Shown: piece after piece, positions 1 to 9,671 of the stretch
Numbering within the stretch: the stretch's first letter is position 1
How the letters are laid out: each line of letters starts with the position of its first letter
Source: Gemmatales bacterium
GTDB taxonomy: Bacteria; Planctomycetota; Planctomycetia; Gemmatales; Gemmataceae
Reading direction: 5' to 3'
Assembly (NCBI GenBank): GCA_026004675.1
Contig: BPJP01000006.1
Coordinates: 124,001-188,000 of the forward strand
DNA length: 64,000 bases
Made by a program: the position numbers and the translations under genes
Notes under the pieces: model-generated
Seen by the model: only the letters and a program-made list of their open reading frames with translations
Databases searched by the model: none
Told to the model about the DNA's origin: nothing

Positions 1-1
1 C

Positions 2-1045
2 GTGGGCGGACGACCTCTGACCTACGTCTATTTCGGAGGCGGCACGCCGTCTTATCTCAGCGCCAGTCAACTCCGTTCCCTTATGGAAGGCTTGCAGCGG
101 TATTTCTCTTGGACCGGCGCTGAAGAAGTCACTTTTGAATGCGAACCTGGCACGTTGCAAGAACACAAACTGGCGACTCTCAAAGAGCTTGGAGTCACCC
201 GCCTCAGCCTGGGCATCGAAAATTTCGACGACGCCATATTGGAGACCAACGGCAGAGCACACCTGTCCGCCGAAATCTTTCGCGCCTACGATTGGGCACG
301 CAAACTCGGTTTCGACCAGATCAACATCGACTTGATCGCCGGCATGCTGGGCGAAAACTGGGACAACTGGAAATCGTGCATCCAAAAGACCATCGAACTC
401 AGTCCCGACAGTGTCACCATTTACCAGATGGAATTGCCTTTCAATACCGTGTTTTCGAAGGAACTGAAGATGGTCGGCGATTCGGAACCCGTCGTGTCTC
501 CCGATCTGATCGCCGACTGGCCGACCAAACGTGCCTGGGTACATTACGCCTTCGACCAGTTGCTCGATGCCGGCTATGAGATTTCCAGCGCCTATACCCT
601 GGTCAAGGACCGCCAGCGCTGCCGATTCGTTTATCGCGACAGCTTGTGGCATGGAGCGGATATGTTCGGGACGGGCGTCGCCTCCTTCGGTCACGTTAAT
701 GGGGTGCATGTCCAGAACGTCGACACCTGGGACAACTATATTGCCATGCTCGAGCGGGGTGAACTGCCTCTCAATCGAGCATTGCCGATCTCTGCGGAGC
801 AACGGCTTATCCGGGAAATGATTCTGCAATTGAAAACCGGCCGACTTGACAAGCAGTATTTTCAAGCCAAGTTCGGCGTAGATATTGCCGAGCGTTTTCG
901 GGATGAATTCGCCGAACTGCAGACAGACGGATACGCCGTCAGCCACAACGGTACGATCGAGCTGACGAGAGAGGGTTATTTGTACGTCGATCGGCTGTTG
1001 CCTCGGTTTTTCGAACCGGAATTCCGTGTCGCACGCTACACGTAA
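2..1045 (+). CDS. Radical SAM protein, HemW/HemN-like (5' end missing)
   Basis: The C-terminal part of a HemW/HemN-type radical SAM enzyme. The visible part starts at YVYFGGGTPSYL, the conserved strand just after the missing CxxxCxxC iron-sulfur motif, so the true start lies left of the window and the GTG at 2 is only the first codon seen. EVTFECEPGT, TRLSLGIENF and INIDLIAGM are typical SAM-barrel segments. The last 90 residues (EQRLIREMILQLKTGRLD onward) match a HemN C-terminal domain. HemW proteins act in haem trafficking and HemN is a coproporphyrinogen dehydrogenase; the substrate here is unknown. The GcvH-like gene follows after 35 bp, suggesting one operon. Confidence 0.8.
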   Translation: MGGRPLTYVYFGGGTPSYLSASQLRSLMEGLQRYFSWTGAEEVTFECEPGTLQEHKLATLKELGVTRLSLGIENFDDAILETNGRAHLSAEIFRAYDWARKLGFDQINIDLIAGMLGENWDNWKSCIQKTIELSPDSVTIYQMELPFNTVFSKELKMVGDSEPVVSPDLIADWPTKRAWVHYAFDQLLDAGYEISSAYTLVKDRQRCRFVYRDSLWHGADMFGTGVASFGHVNGVHVQNVDTWDNYIAMLERGELPLNRALPISAEQRLIREMILQLKTGRLDKQYFQAKFGVDIAERFRDEFAELQTDGYAVSHNGTIELTREGYLYVDRLLPRFFEPEFRVARYT

Positions 1046-1080
1046 CAGTCTGCCGTTTTTGCAATAAAGCGAAACAGTCC

Positions 1081-1542
1081 ATGGCCGATGACGCGATTTT
1101 CATGATGGGAAAATTCCCCGCCCATTTGCCGGGCGACTTGCTCTATGCCTCAAACCACATGTGGTGCCGACCTGAAGCCGGACCGCCGTATCCGTTCGGC
1201 TTCACAACCTATGCCGTCCGCTTGATGCAGGACGTCTACTTTCTCGATTGGGTCATTAGTGCCGGTGACCAGGTGCAACATCTGCAACAGATCGGCCATA
1301 TCGAAACGTCCAAAGCCGTCTCTGATTTGTTTTCTCCGATCGCCGGCACGCTTTCGGCGTTCAATGCCGATCTGTTGAGCGATCCGTCGGGCATCAATGT
1401 GGAACCCTACGGAGGAGGTTGGCTCTTCACCATGTCGGGTGATATTTCGACGCTGATGACTGCCCAGCAGTATTGCGACTTCCTCCAGGCGAATTGGGAG
1501 AAGACCCAACGCCTGATCAAAGGAAAGATGAACCTGGAGTAA
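1081..1542 (+). CDS. gcvH: GcvH-like lipoyl-carrier protein
   Basis: A 153-residue protein with the lipoyl-domain core of glycine cleavage H proteins. GHIETSKAVSDLFSPIAG aligns with the ESVKAxSDxYSPxSG signature, which places the lipoylated lysine at residue 78. It is longer than usual H proteins (about 125-130 residues), with an N-terminal extension of about 25 residues. No other glycine-cleavage gene (P, T or L) is nearby; the neighbours are the radical SAM gene 35 bp upstream and a small unknown gene 9 bp downstream. It could be the ordinary H protein or a specialised carrier, which the sequence does not decide. Confidence 0.8.
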   Translation: MADDAIFMMGKFPAHLPGDLLYASNHMWCRPEAGPPYPFGFTTYAVRLMQDVYFLDWVISAGDQVQHLQQIGHIETSKAVSDLFSPIAGTLSAFNADLLSDPSGINVEPYGGGWLFTMSGDISTLMTAQQYCDFLQANWEKTQRLIKGKMNLE

Positions 1543-1551
1543 AATCGATTT

Positions 1552-1926
1552 ATGTATATCACACTTCCAAAACGAGTTCGGTCGCTTTTGCGGCGACTGG
1601 CCGAAACGGCATATGAGCGAGAGTTGCACAGGCTGCTCGACGAATTGGAAAATTCCTCCACTCGTTGGCGTCGAGGTGAGATCGATACGCTCATTCTGGC
1701 AGAGCACGTCGATCGCTTCGCAAACGGACCGGAACGACGCCGCTTGGAACAGCGATATAAGACAACCAGAATGGTCCATATGATCGTGGCCCAGAGCATC
1801 GTGCAGGGCATCCTTCGGAAGGACGAAGTCCCAGACGAGGTGCTCGATGCCCTGGCAAAGCCGATCGAGTTCTACCAGCGAGACTCGGCGGACGAAACGA
1901 TCGGCTTCGAACAGGAAGACGGCTGA
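1552..1926 (+). CDS. Hypothetical protein, charged and helical
   Basis: A 124-residue protein that I do not recognise. It is rich in Arg, Glu and Leu, is predicted mostly helical (RSLLRRLAETAYERELHRLLDELEN), and has no signal peptide, Cys motif or membrane segment. It starts 9 bp after the GcvH-like gene, on the same strand, so co-transcription is likely. The C-terminus is acidic. Confidence 0.6.
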   Translation: MYITLPKRVRSLLRRLAETAYERELHRLLDELENSSTRWRRGEIDTLILAEHVDRFANGPERRRLEQRYKTTRMVHMIVAQSIVQGILRKDEVPDEVLDALAKPIEFYQRDSADETIGFEQEDG

Positions 1927-2123
1927 GGTTGCCAACCTTTCGTTAAAGCGCAAAGGCTACGCAACAGGCCGGCATCGCTTCGCCAAAGGCGACTAAAGCG
2001 GCGATCCCCAACATCGGAAATTCTGAAGCCTGGCAGCACGGAAATACTTTGGAAACCCAGCCTGCTTTTGCTAAGATAGCCGTAGCTGCCAGCATCCTCC
2101 TTCCATTTTTGCAAGGAAAGACC

Positions 2124-3545
2124 ATGCTTGTCGTCCAAGGTGATGAATATCGTAAAGGTAAAGGGTGGACCCGGCGTACGTTTCTCAAAATCGGCGCACT
2201 CGGCCTGGGTGGTTTCTCTCTCGGTGATTGGCTCCGCTTGCGTGCCGAGGCGGGACCGGTCGGCTCGAGCTTGCCGGATACATCGGTGATTTTCGTCTGG
2301 CTTCCGGGAGGGCCACCGCACACCGAAACCTACGATATGAAACCCGATGCTCCGGAGGAATATCGCGGCGAGTTTCGACCGATCAAAACCCGAGTTCCGG
2401 GGATGGATATTTGTGAATTATTGCCTTTGCACGCCAGAGTCGCCGACAGGTTTAACATCATTCGCTCGGTGGCACATCGGTTTTCAGACCACGGCGGCGG
2501 GCATAAAAGATTCTTGACAGGCCGGATCCCGAAAACCCCTACCGGGTTTGTCAACGACGCGCCGGCAGTCGGCTCGATCGTGGCCAAGGCACGCGAGCAC
2601 ATCGATGTGGGCATCCCCAACTATATCTCCGCAACCAGTGCGGGCAGAGCCAAAGTCGACACCTACAGCTTTGGCGCCGCCTACCTAGGCTCCGGATACG
2701 TTCCGTTCAATGTTCCCGGCGATCCGAGCGATCCGAATTTCAAAGTCCCGAATCTTTCTCTCAGTGAAGACCGCAAGACGCGCTTGGACGACCGCCTGGC
2801 GTTATTGCGGCAGTTCGACAACCTGAAACGGGAAATCGATAGCAGCGGCACCATGGACGCGATCGATAAATACCATCGCGATGCGTTGCAATTGTTGACG
2901 AGTGACAAAACGGCGGACGCCTTCGATCTGTCAAAGGAGCCGACCGGCCTTCGCGATCGCTATGGCCGGCATGCCTGGGGCCAACGCGCCCTGCTGGCAC
3001 GCCGGCTGGTCGAAGCTGGCGCTAGCTTCGTGACCGTGGTAATGGAGAATCCGTATGTGTCGGGCATCAAGATGCCCAAGGACGGCGTTTACAACTGGGA
3101 TTCGCACGCCGTCAATTGCCACATGTTCAACGATCTTCGCAACCGCTTGCCGATTTACGATCAAGCGATATCGGCTTTGGTGCAGGATATTTATGACCGT
3201 GGCCTGGATAAGAAGGTGATGCTGGTTGTGACTGGCGAATTCGGGCGAACGCCACGAATCAACACCCAGGCTGGTTCGCGCACGGGCAAGCCGCAACCCG
3301 GTCGGGATCATTGGCCTCGAGCCATGTCGATCCTGGTCGCCGGTGGGGGCATGCGGACCGGGCAGGTCATTGGTTCGACGACTGCCAAAGCTGAGACGCC
3401 CAAGAACCGACCGCTGACGCCCAACGATCTCTGGGCGACCGTTTATCGTCATTTGGGGATCGATCCCGAAACCACCTATCCGGACCACACCGGTCGGCCA
3501 ATGCCGATCTTGCCGTTCGGCGAACCGATTGCGGAGTTGTTGTAA
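2124..3545 (+). CDS. DUF1501 family protein, Tat-exported
   Basis: A planctomycete-type DUF1501 protein of 473 residues. The N-terminus carries a twin-arginine signal (WTRRTFLKIGALGLGGFSL). The body has the family's LPGGPPHTETYDMKPDAPEEYRGEF segment, the RSVAHRFSDHGGGHKRFLTG segment, and late motifs VVTGEFGRTPRIN and GRDHWP. The fold resembles sulfatase/alkaline phosphatase enzymes. I chose ATG 2124, preceded by AAGGAAAG, rather than the upstream in-frame ATG at 2049, because it puts the Tat motif near the N-terminus. DUF1501 genes often pair with DUF1549/DUF1553 cytochrome-like genes, but no partner is seen here. Confidence 0.9.
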   Translation: MLVVQGDEYRKGKGWTRRTFLKIGALGLGGFSLGDWLRLRAEAGPVGSSLPDTSVIFVWLPGGPPHTETYDMKPDAPEEYRGEFRPIKTRVPGMDICELLPLHARVADRFNIIRSVAHRFSDHGGGHKRFLTGRIPKTPTGFVNDAPAVGSIVAKAREHIDVGIPNYISATSAGRAKVDTYSFGAAYLGSGYVPFNVPGDPSDPNFKVPNLSLSEDRKTRLDDRLALLRQFDNLKREIDSSGTMDAIDKYHRDALQLLTSDKTADAFDLSKEPTGLRDRYGRHAWGQRALLARRLVEAGASFVTVVMENPYVSGIKMPKDGVYNWDSHAVNCHMFNDLRNRLPIYDQAISALVQDIYDRGLDKKVMLVVTGEFGRTPRINTQAGSRTGKPQPGRDHWPRAMSILVAGGGMRTGQVIGSTTAKAETPKNRPLTPNDLWATVYRHLGIDPETTYPDHTGRPMPILPFGEPIAELL

Positions 3546-3553
3546 GGATCAGG

Positions 3554-4246
3554 TTAGCGCGTTTTTTTGCGTTTCTGCGGGCGGGACAATCGATCCACTT
3601 CCAGGACCAGGGCTTCGATTTCCGGGCCGATCTTGTCGGCTGCCTCCTTGGGAAATTCGCCACCAAAGGCGTAGTTGGCGAGAAGGCGCTGTTTGTTGTA
3701 AAGCAACAGCGTGACGCTGGCCTTGTCGTTGAGCTGGTAGGCCGTCAGTTTTTTCGGCTCGGCCAGACCGAAAACAACTTGCTGCAATCCCGCCGACTTG
3801 GCAATTTCCCGAGTCTTTTTTTCGAGTTCGTCTTTGAGCCGGGAAGCGTCGGCCAATTCTTCGGAAACGTCAACGTCGCGTTCGGTGGTCTTGTCGATAA
3901 AGTCGCGAAAGCCACCGTCCTGCAAAAACAGCACGCAGCAGCGAAAGCGGGCATCGGGATATTTGGCCGCGAGTTTATCGATCTTTTGCAACAGTTCCAC
4001 TAACGGCGGATCGAGTTTCACTTCCTTGACGAAGATCAAGCACACGGGGCTAAGCCCGAATTCGACAATAGGCGAGTGAAAAGCGCCGGCGTGCTTGCCC
4101 GTGACCATCCACGCTTGAAAACTGCCTGGAATGAAAGTTGGTTCGTCTGGGGTACCTGGTTGCGGGCCTGATTTCAGGACGTCTTGCCCCCAGACCTCAG
4201 GGAGAAAACAACAAAAGGCGGCAACGACCAGGAAACAACAGCGCAT
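3554..4246 (-). CDS. Secreted hypothetical protein, possibly thioredoxin-like
   Basis: A 230-residue protein with an N-terminal signal peptide (MRCCFLVVAAFCCFLPEVWG). The mature part has alternating strands and helices: LSPVCLIFVKEV, then PPLVELLQKIDKLAAKYPDARFRCCVLFL. This resembles a thioredoxin-like fold without a CxxC motif, as seen in many planctomycete exported proteins. The C-terminus is very basic (RPQKRKKTR). It is convergent with the DUF1501 gene, 8 bp apart. Function unknown; the fold assignment is inference. Confidence 0.65.
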   Translation of the reverse strand: MRCCFLVVAAFCCFLPEVWGQDVLKSGPQPGTPDEPTFIPGSFQAWMVTGKHAGAFHSPIVEFGLSPVCLIFVKEVKLDPPLVELLQKIDKLAAKYPDARFRCCVLFLQDGGFRDFIDKTTERDVDVSEELADASRLKDELEKKTREIAKSAGLQQVVFGLAEPKKLTAYQLNDKASVTLLLYNKQRLLANYAFGGEFPKEAADKIGPEIEALVLEVDRLSRPQKRKKTR

Positions 4247-4381
4247 GAATCAGCTCCGCTAAGAGACAGCAATGTACTTCTCAGGATGGCATGCGCTTGC
4301 AGGAAAGTCAACGGTCGGTTCAAAAGGACGGCGCTGGTACGCTGACGGTTGTAGGGAATGTCGAGGGTGTGCTGGCGATTC

Positions 4382-4891
4382 TCAATTTCGCCGTCGTCTC
4401 ATGGCGAAGAAGTCGCTGAGAATCGCCGAACAGCGGTCGGCCAGCACGCCCCGAACGACCTGAGAGCGGTGATTCAGGCGACGATCATTAGTGATCTGGT
4501 ATAGCGAGTCGCAGGCGCCCGCTTTCGCGTCGGCGGCGCCGTACACGACCATCGGAAGGCGGGCCAAGACGATGGCGCCAGCACACATCGGGCACGGTTC
4601 CAAAGTCACATAGAGGATGCAATGCTCCAGGCGCCAGGAACGCAAGGCTTCGGCTGCCTGCGTGATGGCGATCATTTCCGCATGTGCTGTCGGGTCGTGA
4701 AGTTGTTCCCGCTGATTGTGGGCTGCGCCAATCAGTCCTTCTTTTAAGGAAACGATCACGGCACCGACCGGCACTTCGTTCTCCTCGGCAGCGATGAGCG
4801 CTTGTTCTAAAGCCATTTCCATATGCTGCACATGAAACGGATGCCTGGGGTCCGTTAACGGCAGATCGAATTCGTTCCAGTCGGAAAGCAC
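4382..4891 (-). CDS. tadA: tRNA adenosine(34) deaminase TadA
   Basis: This enzyme converts A34 to inosine in the anticodon of tRNA-Arg(ACG). The zinc-dependent deaminase signature is complete: HAE at residues 70-72 (His ligand, Glu proton shuttle) and PCPMC with Cys100 and Cys103. PVGAVIV, which opens the core fold, is also present. At 169 residues it is of normal length for TadA, and the distal [16 protein letters not shown] segment is typical of TadA rather than of CMP or guanine deaminases. Nothing suggests an operon: kdsA lies divergently to the right and a secreted protein to the left. Confidence 0.92.
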   Translation of the reverse strand: MLSDWNEFDLPLTDPRHPFHVQHMEMALEQALIAAEENEVPVGAVIVSLKEGLIGAAHNQREQLHDPTAHAEMIAITQAAEALRSWRLEHCILYVTLEPCPMCAGAIVLARLPMVVYGAADAKAGACDSLYQITNDRRLNHRSQVVRGVLADRCSAILSDFFAMRRRRN

Positions 4892-5159
4892 GCCGAATCC
4901 TCTCCTTCAATGGCGACAAATTCCTGATTTGCATGACATAGCGTCTTATGGCGATGATAAACTGTTTTAGCTTGACGCCCTAGTTGAATTTGCGAATCGT
5001 GCTCGGCGGACTGACGGAAAAAAGAATGGAAGGTGATGCTGGGCAAACGCCTTCGTCTACAAAGATGCCAAGAGCACCGCGCACGTTCATCTAGCGGCCG
5101 AGGCGCAGGCTGGTTATAAAACGTGTGGATGCGAACAGATTACCAGGGAGGGATAGGGG

Positions 5160-5988
<829 letters not shown>

Positions 5989-6024
5989 CAAGGCACGAAA
6001 CGCTTGAGGCCGGTCGAGTTGTCG

Positions 6025-7881
6025 ATGAATCTATGTAAGTATTGGCTTTGTTTTCTTCTTGGTTTGCTGCTCGCAAGCGGTTGCAGCAGAGCGCCGGCAC
6101 CGAACCGTGATGGCGAACAGCTCGAGCCGGAAGTCGAGAACTACCTCGAATCGGCCTACCAGATTCTGGCCCAGAATACGGACCATGCCGCCTGTCGAAA
6201 CGCCAGCGCCCAACTGAACAGCCATCTGGATCGCCATCCCGAAGATCGGCCCCAGCCTTTGACGGAAAAGGAGCGAACAGCGTTAATCGAGGCATTTGGT
6301 TTGACAGCGTCGGAACTGGCGGAGATCAGCAATGCCGCTTTCACGCCGCTGGATGCCCATTATATGGAAAGCTGTTTTTTGCTCCGCGATGCAGCCCGCT
6401 TTCTCAGCTACGGCTGTCGTTCGCCGCTGGATCAGGCACAGGCTGCCTTCGACTGGACGATTCGACAGGTTCGTCTGGTCGAAACGCCACAAGTCGTACC
6501 GCCGAGTTTCGTTCTGCGCCGAGGAGCGGGTTCCTCATTCGAACGCGGGTTGGTGTTTCTCGGCCTGTTGAACCAACTCGAAATCGACGGCTGCTTATTC
6601 GACGTATCCCGGCAGCCGAACGCTCGGCGGCGCTGGCTGGTGACAGCCCTGATCGATCAAAAATTATATCTGTTCGATCCTTTGATGGGTCTTCCTTTAC
6701 CAGGGACACAGGACAATCCAGCCACTTTTTCCGAATTGGTACAGCAACCTAAACGGCTCGATGTGCTCAATATCGATCCCAAATTCCCTTACGATGTGAC
6801 CGTGGCGGACGTGGCGAAAGGTACATTGCATGCCTTCGTTTCCCTGTCGGCATTGGCGCCGCGGATGGCATTCGCGCAACGGGCGCTTCAGCAGAAGAAT
6901 CGGGTCGTACTGGCGGCAAAGTGGCAAGAAACCGCAAGTCGTTTTCGGCAGTGGGCGGAAGCCCATCGCGTCGCCTTTCGCATCTGGAAACGCACCGAGG
7001 GAGCGGCGTCGCCCGTTTCCATACTGCGCGAATTCCTGCCTTCGAGCGAAGGAGGGGCTGATGTCCAGGAGCATCTGGTTTCGATGCACGCTTTTCCTGG
7101 CTTCGATGGGGGCATTTCGCCTTTGCAGTTCAAGATGTATCGCAAGGACATCTACGAACATCAGATGGTCAACTGGCAATATCTGCCAGAGGCGATGCGG
7201 GCTAGATCCGCCAACAGCGAATTGGGAAGCCGATGCCGACAGCTCTACCTCGGGCTGATGACGCGCTATCTCGCCGAACCTCGCAATCTGCTGCTTCGAG
7301 GCCGACTTGAAGAAGCCAGCCGTGTTCTCGTTGGCAAAAGGGACGAAATTCGCCAGGCACGATTGACCGAACAGCAACGCAAACAAATCGCTCAGTTGCT
7401 CGACCATCTGCAACAAGCGGAGTTGGCCATGATTCGGGTCAAGGATGCAACCGCCGCCCGGCTGGCTCGCCAGCAGTTCGAGTCTGGTTGGGTGGAGGGA
7501 GTCAAATATCTGACCGCTCTGGCAGTCGAGTCGGCGGCGCCGGCTTTGGAGGCGCAAACGGTTTACCTTTTGGCCTTGTGCAAGCACGAACAGGCTGTCG
7601 CTTTGAGTCGGCACTCGGCCGCACAGGGGCGTAACCCGCTCGATCTGCCCAACGTCGTCGAAAGCTGGCGCAGTGCCGCCGACTGGTGGGAGAACTTCGC
7701 AAACCACTTTGGCGCCAGTCCCGAAGTACGGAAGTGGCAAGCCCATGCCCTCGCAGCCTTGGGGAACAGGCAGCGCGCAGCGGACTTGATCCGCGACCGC
7801 AACGGACCGATCCATCCTATCGAGATGACTGGTCGACTCTTGCTTGCCCGTCGCTGGCTGCGCAAACTTGACGGAGGCTAA
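6025..7881 (+). CDS. Lipoprotein with transglutaminase-like region
   Basis: A 618-residue protein with a lipoprotein signal: LCFLLGLLLASGC, with the lipobox Cys about 20 residues from ATG 6025. The in-frame TTG at 6004 would lengthen the signal, so ATG 6025 is preferred. Residues about 130-250 (LDQAQAAFDWTIRQVRLVE, GAGSSFERGLVFLGLLNQLEIDGCLF, KLYLFDPLMGLPL) resemble the transglutaminase-like fold common in planctomycete lipoproteins. The rest is helical. Role unknown; it is probably an envelope protein facing the periplasm. It follows kdsA by 36 bp on the same strand. Confidence 0.75.
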   Translation: MNLCKYWLCFLLGLLLASGCSRAPAPNRDGEQLEPEVENYLESAYQILAQNTDHAACRNASAQLNSHLDRHPEDRPQPLTEKERTALIEAFGLTASELAEISNAAFTPLDAHYMESCFLLRDAARFLSYGCRSPLDQAQAAFDWTIRQVRLVETPQVVPPSFVLRRGAGSSFERGLVFLGLLNQLEIDGCLFDVSRQPNARRRWLVTALIDQKLYLFDPLMGLPLPGTQDNPATFSELVQQPKRLDVLNIDPKFPYDVTVADVAKGTLHAFVSLSALAPRMAFAQRALQQKNRVVLAAKWQETASRFRQWAEAHRVAFRIWKRTEGAASPVSILREFLPSSEGGADVQEHLVSMHAFPGFDGGISPLQFKMYRKDIYEHQMVNWQYLPEAMRARSANSELGSRCRQLYLGLMTRYLAEPRNLLLRGRLEEASRVLVGKRDEIRQARLTEQQRKQIAQLLDHLQQAELAMIRVKDATAARLARQQFESGWVEGVKYLTALAVESAAPALEAQTVYLLALCKHEQAVALSRHSAAQGRNPLDLPNVVESWRSAADWWENFANHFGASPEVRKWQAHALAALGNRQRAADLIRDRNGPIHPIEMTGRLLLARRWLRKLDGG

Positions 7882-7966
7882 AGCTTCCATCTCGCAATCG
7901 GCCTGCAAGCTGCTATAAATTCCAATGCCGGAGTCTCTTGCCTTTCTCCGCGGAGGATCAATACCT

Positions 7967-8425
7967 ATGCCAGCCACTAAAGAAGAAATCATCGCCGGCC
8001 TGATTCAAGCCTATAACATGGAGGTCGAAACCATCGTCAACTATCTCGCCAACAGCATTCATCTGGATGGCGTGCGTGCCGATTTCGTCAAGCAGGCTTT
8101 GACCGCCGACATTCAGGAAGAAATGACCCACGCCCAGCAGATCGGCAATCGCATCAAACAACTTGGAGGACGCATCCCAGGCAGCCAGGCTTTGAAAATG
8201 ACGCAAAGCGACCTGCAACCGCCAGAGGATACGACCGCCGTGATCGATGTGATTCGAGGCGTGCTCGCCGCGGAAGAATCCGCCATCCGGCACTATAACG
8301 AATTGATCAAAAAAACTGACGGCGTGGACTATGTTACTCAGGACTTGATGATTTCCATTCTGGCCAACGAAGAAGCACACCGGCAGCAATTCGAAGGCTA
8401 CTTGAAGGAATACACCAAAAGTTGA
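7967..8425 (+). CDS. Ferritin-like (bacterioferritin-type) protein
   Basis: A 152-residue four-helix protein with paired Glu/His metal-ligand motifs. Helix A has EVETIVNYL, helix B has IQEEMTHAQQIG, helix C has AAEESAIRHYNEL and helix D has LANEEAHRQQFEGYL. The two ExxH motifs (EEMTH and EEAH) are typical of di-iron ferritin-like proteins. ATG 7967 is preceded by GGAGGA at good spacing; an in-frame upstream ATG at 7925 lacks this. The likely role is iron storage or peroxide detoxification in the cytoplasm. It precedes selD by 24 bp. Confidence 0.85.
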   Translation: MPATKEEIIAGLIQAYNMEVETIVNYLANSIHLDGVRADFVKQALTADIQEEMTHAQQIGNRIKQLGGRIPGSQALKMTQSDLQPPEDTTAVIDVIRGVLAAEESAIRHYNELIKKTDGVDYVTQDLMISILANEEAHRQQFEGYLKEYTKS

Positions 8426-8449
8426 TGACTGATACTAAGTGAACTGGAA

Positions 8450-9505
8450 ATGCTATTTTTCGGGCGAAAAAAACGACTTGTCGACTATGCTTCTTGCGCC
8501 GGCTGAGCGGGAAAGCTGCCGCCGCAGGCAATCACGCAGGTGCTGCGTGACATCCCCAAGGTCGACGACCCGAACGTGCTTGTAGGTACCGCCACCCACG
8601 ACGACGCCGGTGTGTACAAGCTCACCGATGACCTTGCGCTTGTGCAAACGCTCGATTTCTTCCCGCCGGTCGTCAACGATGCGTTCCTATACGGCCAGAT
8701 CGCTGCCGCTAATGCCCTCAGTGACGTCTACGCCATGGGAGGCACGCCGCGGACGGCTCTCAACCTCGTCGGTTATCCCGACGATAAAGAGGATTTGAGT
8801 TGGCTGGGCCAAATCCTCCAAGGGGGAGCGGAGCGTTGCCGTCAGGCCCAAACAGCGGTCATCGGCGGCCATACCGTTCGCGATGCCGAAATCAAGTTCG
8901 GACTGGCAGTCACGGGCACCATTCATCCCGACAAAATACTCACCAATGCTCAAGCACAACCTGGCGACGTACTGGTGCTGACCAAACCATTGGGAACTGG
9001 GTTTGTCACCACCGCCCACAAGGCGAACAGCTGCCCCGAAGATGTTTTCGAAGCGGCATGTGCCAGCATGATCCAGCTGAATCAAGTCGGGCGAGACGCG
9101 ATGATGGAAGTCGGCGCCCACGCAGCGACCGACATCACCGGCTTCGGCCTTGCTGGCCACGCTTTTGAAATGGCCCAAGGCAGTGGTGTCACCATCGAAA
9201 TCGAACTCGGCAAGCTCCCTCTTTTGCCTGGCAGCGAAGCGCTTGCCCGCCGACCTTACCTCACACGCGCCAGTGCGACCAATGCCGCCTATGTCGAAAA
9301 ATACCTCCGTCGTTCGGGAGAGCTGGACCCCGTGCGCCTGGAGTTCTTTTACGATGCCCAAACTTCCGGCGGCTTGTTGATCAGTGTCGCTGCGGATAAA
9401 GCCGAGGCGCTTCTCGAAAAGCTCAAAGAAAAACAAGCCAAGGCGGCGGCGGTCATTGGCCGCGTCGTCGAACGTACCGACGCTGCCCTCGTGCTGCTTC
9501 CCTGA
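8450..9505 (+). CDS. selD: Selenide, water dikinase SelD, itself a selenoprotein (TGA at 8504)
   Basis: SelD makes selenophosphate from selenide and ATP. The open frame is easily started at an internal codon (8540), but reading upstream in the same frame crosses one TGA at 8504-8506 and reaches ATG 8450. The N-terminus becomes [18 protein letters not shown]-Sec-AGKL, which aligns the TGA with the catalytic Cys17 of E. coli SelD (AGCGCK) and keeps the nearby lysine. Total 351 residues, normal for Sel[27 protein letters not shown] and [10 protein letters not shown] are family motifs. A possible small SECIS-type hairpin (CTGC/GCAG stem, 8516-8527) starts 9 nt after the TGA. The organism would need SelA, SelB and tRNA-Sec; none is in the window. 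Confidence 0.88.
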
Positions 9506-9671
9506 TCCGTTCTTTCATTTCATTCGCCTTTCGCTCGGCCGCTGCCCGTTTTCATCGGGTCAGGTTTCGTCCTGGCAAACGTCCAGTAGGAAAACCATTC
9601 CATCGTTGCGAACCAGCCTCGAAACGATTATTTTTGAGAAACCGTTCTGTTTGGTTTTCGAGGGCCTGGTC

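Noticed and set aside
6697-7992. 431-codon leftward frame across the lipoprotein gene
   Set aside because: Antisense shadow of a gene with a lipobox and transglutaminase-like motifs.
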